From assembly GCA_964036045.1 (NCBI GenBank), contig OZ038382.1, forward strand, positions 39,200,090 to 39,264,089: a stretch of 64,000 nucleotides of DNA, written 5' to 3'. Within the stretch, counting starts at the first letter, position 1, and each line of letters opens with the position of its first letter. The DNA is from Eutreptiella sp. 'Long Island Sound 2002'. Lineage: Eukaryota; Euglenozoa; Euglenophyceae; Eutreptiales; Eutreptiaceae. Below are positions 57,801 through 64,000 of the stretch, piece by piece. The position numbers were made by a program, and so were the translations under genes. The notes under the pieces are model-generated. The model worked only from the letters and a program-made list of their open reading frames with translations. It did no database searches and was not told where the DNA came from.

Positions 57801-60800
57801 GCATTAGGCGGCAATTTAGAAGGGGCATGTTCCATATTTTTGCAAAAAAGCTTCATTTTGGTACGCCACATTTATTGGATTTTCAGGTTGCTGCGTGGTG
57901 GTTGGCTAGGCTGTACGCGTCCTTTCGTAAAGTGGCACCTTTGGCCCTACCCGTTGAAGTTTTCGCTCTGGTCCACTGCCACCACACACCCACACTGCCA
58001 TTGCACCCCCCGCCACCCCCGCGCGCGCGCTCGCTCGCCTCGTCTCGTCAAGCCAGGGCATGGCTGGCTTGGCTTGGCATGGTATGGTATGGCTTGGTGC
58101 GAGAGCCAGGTGCTTTCATAATGAAGTGCGGTGCTACTTGCCGACACAATATCTCAAATTCGGGACTTTCTGTCAAGTTATTGCAGCTCCCCCTTCAGGG
58201 TTCTGGGAAGGCATTAGGCGACAATTTAGAAGGGGCATGTTCCATATTTTTGCAAAAAGGTTTCATTTTGGTACGCCACATTTATTGGATTTTCAGGTTG
58301 CTGCGTGGTGGTTGGCTAGGCTGTACGCGTCCTTTCGTAAAGTGGCACCTTTGGCCCTACCCGTTGAAGTTTTCGCTCTGGTCCACTGCCACCACGCACC
58401 CACACTGCCATTGCACCCCCCGCCACCCCCGCGCGCGCGCTCGCTCGCCTCGTCTCGTCAAGCCAAGGCATGGCTGGCTTGGCTTGGCATGGTATGGTAT
58501 GGCTTGGTGCGAGAGCCAGGTGCTTTCATAATGAAGTGCGGTGCTACTTGCCGACACAATATCTCAAATTCGGGACTTTCTGTCAAGTATTATTGCAGCT
58601 CCCCCTTCAGGGTTCTGGGAAGGCATTAGGCGACAATTTAGAAGGGGCATGTTCCATTTTTTTGCAAAAACGTTTCATTTTGGTACGCCACATTTATTGG
58701 ATTTCCAGGTTGCTGCGTGGTGGTTGGCTAGGCTGTACGCGTCCTTTCGTAAAGTGGCACCTTTGGCCCTACCCGTTGAAGTTTTCGCTCTGGTCCACTG
58801 CCACCACACACCCACACTGCCATTGCACCCCCCGCCACCCCCGCGCGCGCGCTCGCTCGCCTCGTCTCGTCAAGCCAAGGCATGGCTGGCTTGGCTTGGC
58901 ATGGTATGGTATGGCTTTATGCGAGAGCCAGGTGCTTTCATAATGAAGTGCGGTGATACTTGCTGACACAACATCTCAAAATTGGATTCGGGACTTTCTG
59001 TCAAATTATTGCAGCTCCCCCTTCAGGGTTCTGGGAAGGCATTAGGCGACAATTTAGAAGGGGCATGTCTCATATTTTTGCAAAAAAGTTTCATTTTGGT
59101 ACGCCACATTTATTGAATTTTCAGGTTGCTGCGTGGTGGTTGGCTAGGCTGTACGCGTCCTTTCGTAAAGTGGCACCTTTGGCCCTACCCGTTGAAGTTT
59201 TCGCTCTGGTCCACTGCCACCACACACCCACACTGCCATTGCACCCCCCGCCACCCCCGCGCGCGCGCTCGCTCGCCTCGTCTCGTCAAGCCAGGGCATG
59301 GCTGGCTTGGCTTGGCATGGTATGGTATGGCTTGGTGTGAGAGCCAGGTGCTTTCATAATGAAGTGCGGTGCTACTTGCCGACACAATATCTCAAAATTG
59401 AATTCGGGATTTTCCGTCAAATTATTGCAGCTCCCCCTTCAGGGTTTTGGGAAGGCATTAAGCGACAATTTAGAAGGAGCATGTTCCATATTTTTGCAAA
59501 AAAGTTCCATTTTGGTACGCCACATTTATTGGATTTCCAGGTTGCTGCGTGGTGGTTGGCTAGGCTGTACGCGTCCTTTCGTAAAGTGGCACCTTTGGCC
59601 TAACCCGTTGAAGTTTTCGCTCTGGTCCACTGCCACCACACACCCACACTGCCATTTCAACCCCCTGCCACCCCCGCGCGCGCGCTCGCTCGCCTCGTCT
59701 CGTCAAGCCAAGGAATGGCTGGCTTGGCTTGGCATGGTATGGTATGGCTTGGTGCGAGAGCCAGGTGCTTTCATAATGAAGTGCGGTGCTACTTGCCGAC
59801 ACAATATCTCAAAATTGAATTCGGGACTTTCTGTCAAATTATTGCAGCTCCCCCTTCAGGGTTCTGGGAAGGCATTAGGCGACAATTTAGAAGGGGCATG
59901 TTCCATATTTTTGCAAAAAAGTTTCATTTTGGTACGCCACATTTATTGGATTTTCAGGTTGCTGCGTGGTGGTTGGCTAGGCTGTACGCGTCCTTTCGTA
60001 AAGTGGCACCTTTGGCCCTACCCGTTGAAGTTTTCGCTCTGGTCCACTGCCACCACACACCCACACTGCCATTGCACCCCCCGCCACCCCCGCGCGCGCG
60101 CTCGCTCGCCTCGTCTCGTCAAGCCAGGGCATGGCTGGCTTGGCTTGGCATGGTATGGTATGGCTTGGTGTGAGAGCCAGGTGCTTTCATAATGAACTGC
60201 GGTGCTACTTGCCGACACAATATCTCAAAATTGAATTCGGGACTTTCTGTCAAATTATTGCAGCTCCCCCTTCAGGGTTTTGGGAAGGCATTAGGCGTCA
60301 ATTTAGAAGGGGCATGTTCCATATTTTTGCAAAAAAGTTTCATTTTGGTACGCCACATTTATTGGATTTCCAGGTTGCTGCGTGGTGGTTGGCTAGGCTG
60401 TACGCGTCCTTTCGTAAAGTGGCACCTTTGGCCTAACCCGTTGAAGTTTTCGCTCTGGTCCACTGCCACCACACACCCACACTGCCATTGCACCCCCCGC
60501 CACCCCCGCGCGCGCGCTCGCTCGCCTCGTCTCGTCAAGCCAAGGCATGGCTGGCTTGGCTTGGCATGGTATGGTATGGCTTGGTGCGAGAGCCAGGTGC
60601 TTTCATAATGAAGTGCGGTGCTACTTGCCGACACAATATCTCAAAATTGAATTCGGCACTTTCTGTCAAATTATTGCAGCTCCCCTTTCAGGGTTTTGGG
60701 AAGGCATTAGGCGACAATTTAGAAGGGGCATGTTCCATATTTTTGCAAAAAAGTTTCATTTTGGTACGCCACATTTATTGGATTTCCAGGTTGCTGCGTG

Positions 60801-61059
60801 GTGGTTGGCTAGGCTGTACGCGTCCTTTCGTAAAGTGGCACCTTTGGCCCTACCCGTTGAAGTTTTCGCTCTGGTCCACTGCCACAACACACCCACACTG
60901 CCATTGCACCCCCCGCCACCCCCGCGCGCGCGCTCGCTCGCCTCGTCTCGTCAAGCCAGGGCATGGCTGGCTTGGCTTGGCATGGTATGGTATGGCTTGG
61001 TGTGAGAGCCAGGTGCTTTCATAATGAAGTGCGGTGCTACTTGCCGACACAATATCTCA
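54830..61059 (+). repeat. Eight-monomer higher-order repeat (3,319 bp)
   Basis: 54830-57740 recurs at 58147-61059. Shared variants include CACCACGCACCC, TATTGAATTTTCAGG, AAGGAGCATGTTCC, AAGTTCCATTTTGG, GCCATTTCAACCCCCTGCC, AAGGAATGGCTGG, ATAATGAACTGCGG and GGCGTCAATTTAG. Confidence 0.87.
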
Positions 61060-64000
61060 AAATTGAATTCGGGACTTTGTGTCAAACTATTGCAGCTCCC
61101 TCTTCAGGGTTTTGGGAAGGCATTAGGCGACAATTTAGAAGGGGCATGTTCCATATTTTTGCAAAAAAGTTTCATTCTGGTACGCCACATTTATTGGATT
61201 TCCAGGTTGCTGCGTGGTGGTTGGCTAGGCTGTACGCGTCCTTTCGTAAAGTGGCACCTTTGGCCTAACCCGTTGAAGTTTTCGCTCTGGTCCACTGCCA
61301 CCACACACCCACACTGCCATTGTACCCCCCGCCACCCCCGCGCGCGCGCTCGCTCGCCTCGTCTCGTCAAGCCAAGGCATGGCTGGTTTGGCTTGGCATG
61401 GTATGGTATGGCTTGGTGCAAGAGCCAGGTGCTTTCATAATGAAGTGCGGTGCTACTTGCCGACACAATATCTCAAAATTGAATTCGGGACTTTCTGTCA
61501 AATTATTGCAGCTCCCCCTTCAGGGTTTTGGGAAGGCATTAGGCGACAATTTAGAAGGGGCATGTTCCATATTTTTGCAAAAAAGTTTCATTTTGGTACG
61601 CCACATTTTTTGGATTTCCAGGTTGCTGCGTGGTGGTTGGCTAGGCTGTACGCGTCCTTTCGTAAAGTGGCACCTTTGGCCTAACCCGTTGAAGTTTTCG
61701 CTCTGGTCCACTGCCACCACTCACCCACACTGCCATTGCACCCCCCGCCACCCCCGCGCGCGCGCTCGCTCGCCTCGTCTCGTCAAGCAAGGGCATGGCT
61801 GGCTTGGCTTGGCATGGTATGGTATAGCTTGGTGTGAGAGCCAGGTGCTTTCATAATGAAGTGCAGTGATACTTGCTGACACAACATCTCAAAATTGAAT
61901 TCGGGACTTTCTGTCAAATTATTGCAGCTCCCCCTTCAGGGTTCCGGGAAGGCATTAGGCGACAATTTAGAAGGGGCATGTTCCATATTTTTGCAAAAAA
62001 CTTTCATTTTGGTACGCCACATTTATTGGATTTTCAGGTTGCTGCGTGGTGGTTGGCTAGGCTGTACGCGTGCTTTCGTAAAGTGGCACCTTTGGCCCTA
62101 CCCGTTGAAGTTTCAGCTCTGGTCCACTGCCACCACACACCCACACTGCCATTGCACCCCCCGCCACCCCCGCGCGCGCGCTCGCTCGCCTCGTCTCGTC
62201 AAGCCAAGGCATGGCTGGCTTGGCTCGGCATGGTATGGTATGGCTTGGTGCGAGAGCCAGGTGCTTTCATAATGAAGTGCGGTGCTACTTGCCGACACAA
62301 TATCTCAAATTCGGGACTTTCTGTCAAGTTATTGCAGCTCCCCCTTCAGGGTTCTGGGAAGGCATTAGGCGACAATTTAGAAGGGGCATGTTCCATTTTT
62401 TTGCAAAAACGTTTCATTTTGGTACGCCACATTTATTGGATTTCCAGGTTGCTGCGTGGTGGTTGGCTGGGCTGTACGCATGCTTTCGTAAAGTGGCACC
62501 TTTGGCCCTACCCGTTGAAATTTTCGCTCTGGTCCACTGCCACCACACACCCACACTGCCATTGCACCCCCCGCCACCCCCGCGCGCGCGCTCGCTCGCC
62601 TCGTCCCGTCAAGCCAAGGCATGGCTGGCTTGGCTTGGCATGGTATGGTATGGCTTGGTGCGAGAGCCAGGTGCTTTCATAATGAAGTGCGGTGATACTT
62701 GCTGACACAACATCTCAAAATTGAATTCGGGACTTTCTGTCAAGTTATTGCAGCTCCCCCTTCAGGGTTCTGGGAAGGCATTAGGCGACAATTTAGAAGG
62801 GGCATGTTCCATATTTTTGCAAAAAAAGTTTCATTTTGGTACGCCACATTTATTGGATTTTCAGGTTGCTGCGTGGTGGTTGGCTAGGCTGTACGCGTCC
62901 TTTCGTAAAGTGGCACCTTTGGCCCTACCCGTTGAAGTTTTCGCTCTGGTCCACTGCCACCACACACCCACACTGCCATTGCACCCCCCGCCACCCCCGC
63001 GCGCGCGCTCGCTCGCCTCGTCTCGTCAAGCCAGGGCATGGCTGGCTTGGCTTGGCATGGTATGGTATGGCTTGGTGTGAGAGCCAGGTGCTTTCATAAT
63101 GAAGTGCGGTGCTACTTGCCGACACAATGTCTCAAAATTGAATTTGGGACTTTCTGTCAAATTATTGGAGCTCCCCCTTCAGGGTTTTGGGAAGGCATTA
63201 GGCGACAATTTAGAAGGGGCATGTTTCATATTTTTGCAAAAAAGTTTCATTTTGGTACGCCACATTTATTGGATTTCCAGGTTGCTGCGTGGTGGTTGGC
63301 TAGGCTGTACGCGTCCTTTCGTAAAGTGGCACCTTTGGCCTAACCCGTTGAAGTTTTCGCTCTGGTCCACTGCCACCACACACCCACACTGCCATTGCAT
63401 CCCCCGCCACCCCCGCACGCGCGCTCGCTCGCCTCGTCTCGTCAAGCCAAGGCATGGCTGGCTTGGCTTGGCATGGTATGGTATGGCTTGGTGCGAGAGC
63501 CAGGTGCTTTCATAATGAAGTGCGGTGCTACTTGCCGACACAATGTCTCAAAATTGAATTTGGGACTTTCTGTCAAATTATTGGAGCTCCCCCTTCAGGG
63601 TTTTGGGAAGGCATTAGGCGACAATTTAGAAGGGGCATGTTCCATATTTTTGCAAAAAAGTTTCATTTTGGTACGCCACATTTATTAGATTTCCAGGTTG
63701 CTGCGTGGTGGTTGGCTAGGCTGTACGCGTCCTTTCGTAAAGTGGCACCTTTGGCCTAACCCGTTGTAGTTTTCGCTCTGGTCCACTGCCACCACACACC
63801 CACACTGCCATTGCACTCCCCGCCACCCCCGCGCGCGCGCTCGCTCGCCTCGTCTCGTCAAGCCAGGGCATGGCTGGCTTGGCTTGGCATGGTATGGTAT
63901 AGCTTGGTGTGAGAGCCAGGTGCTTTCATAATGAAGTGCGGTGATACTTGCTGACGCAACATCTCAAAATTGAATTCGGGACTTTCTGTCAAATTATTGC

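Larger units (their letters stand above)
40616..64000 (+). repeat. 416-bp satellite array, block IV
   Basis: About 56 monomers in the same orientation, continuing past the window end. Its first monomers (40616 to about 41250) match those at about 36365-37000, including CCCCCGTGCGCGCGCTCG and GGCATAGCTTGG. The block is a mosaic of locally amplified multi-monomer units listed separately. The EcoRI-less 6-bp deletion variant is frequent between 47865 and 62320. No gene, RNA gene or further insertion is seen. Confidence 0.97.

Noticed and set aside
1-64000. Ribosomal DNA spacer or telomeric repeat origin of the satellite
   Set aside because: No rRNA segment and no telomere-type hexa- or heptamer array was seen; GGCCCTACCC occurs only as part of the monomer.

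Overview
The window is a eukaryotic, heterochromatin-like region. About 46.5 kb of the 64 kb is one unidirectional tandem satellite with a monomer of about 416 bp (roughly 112 copies). Three insertions interrupt it. No host protein-coding gene is supported. The organism cannot be named from the sequence. Eukaryotic features are LTR retrotransposon architecture, a Kozak-like start, TPRT-like insertions and a chromodomain integrase. The primer-binding site matches an initiator tRNA ending CCUCUGCUACCA (animal/fungal-type end) rather than the land-plant GAUACCA type. The Pol carries a Dam-like domain of a kind I associate with DIRS-type and some microbial-eukaryote elements. A protist or alga is my low-confidence guess.

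Layout: satellite block I (1-8978); insert 1 (8979-14077), a 5.1 kb retroposon-like insertion flanked by a 19-bp duplication, holding a ~213-bp GC-rich minisatellite, poly-T runs and a 1,018-nt stretch with no adenine on the + strand; satellite block II (14078-20586); a complete, young Ty3/gypsy-type LTR retrotransposon on the minus strand (20587-31598) with 817-bp LTRs differing at 5 positions and a 5-bp target duplication; satellite block III (31599-39286); insert 2 (39287-40615), a 1.3 kb A-poor, poly-T-rich insertion flanked by an 11-bp duplication; satellite block IV (40616-64000), running off the window.

The LTR element is the only convincing coding unit. Gag (833 codons) ends in UGA and pol follows in the same frame. 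The context UGA-CGG plus a downstream stem-loop suggests stop-codon readthrough makes Gag-Pol. Pol order is protease, Dam-methyltransferase-like domain, reverse transcriptase (HIDD instead of YxDD), RNase H, integrase (D,D35E), GPY/F and chromodomain. The chromodomain is consistent with its location inside satellite DNA.

The satellite has several generations of higher-order repeats (periods of 10, 7, 5, 4, 8 and 2 monomers). The hundreds of open frames in the satellite and in the A-free tract are consequences of repetition or base composition and are not annotated as genes.
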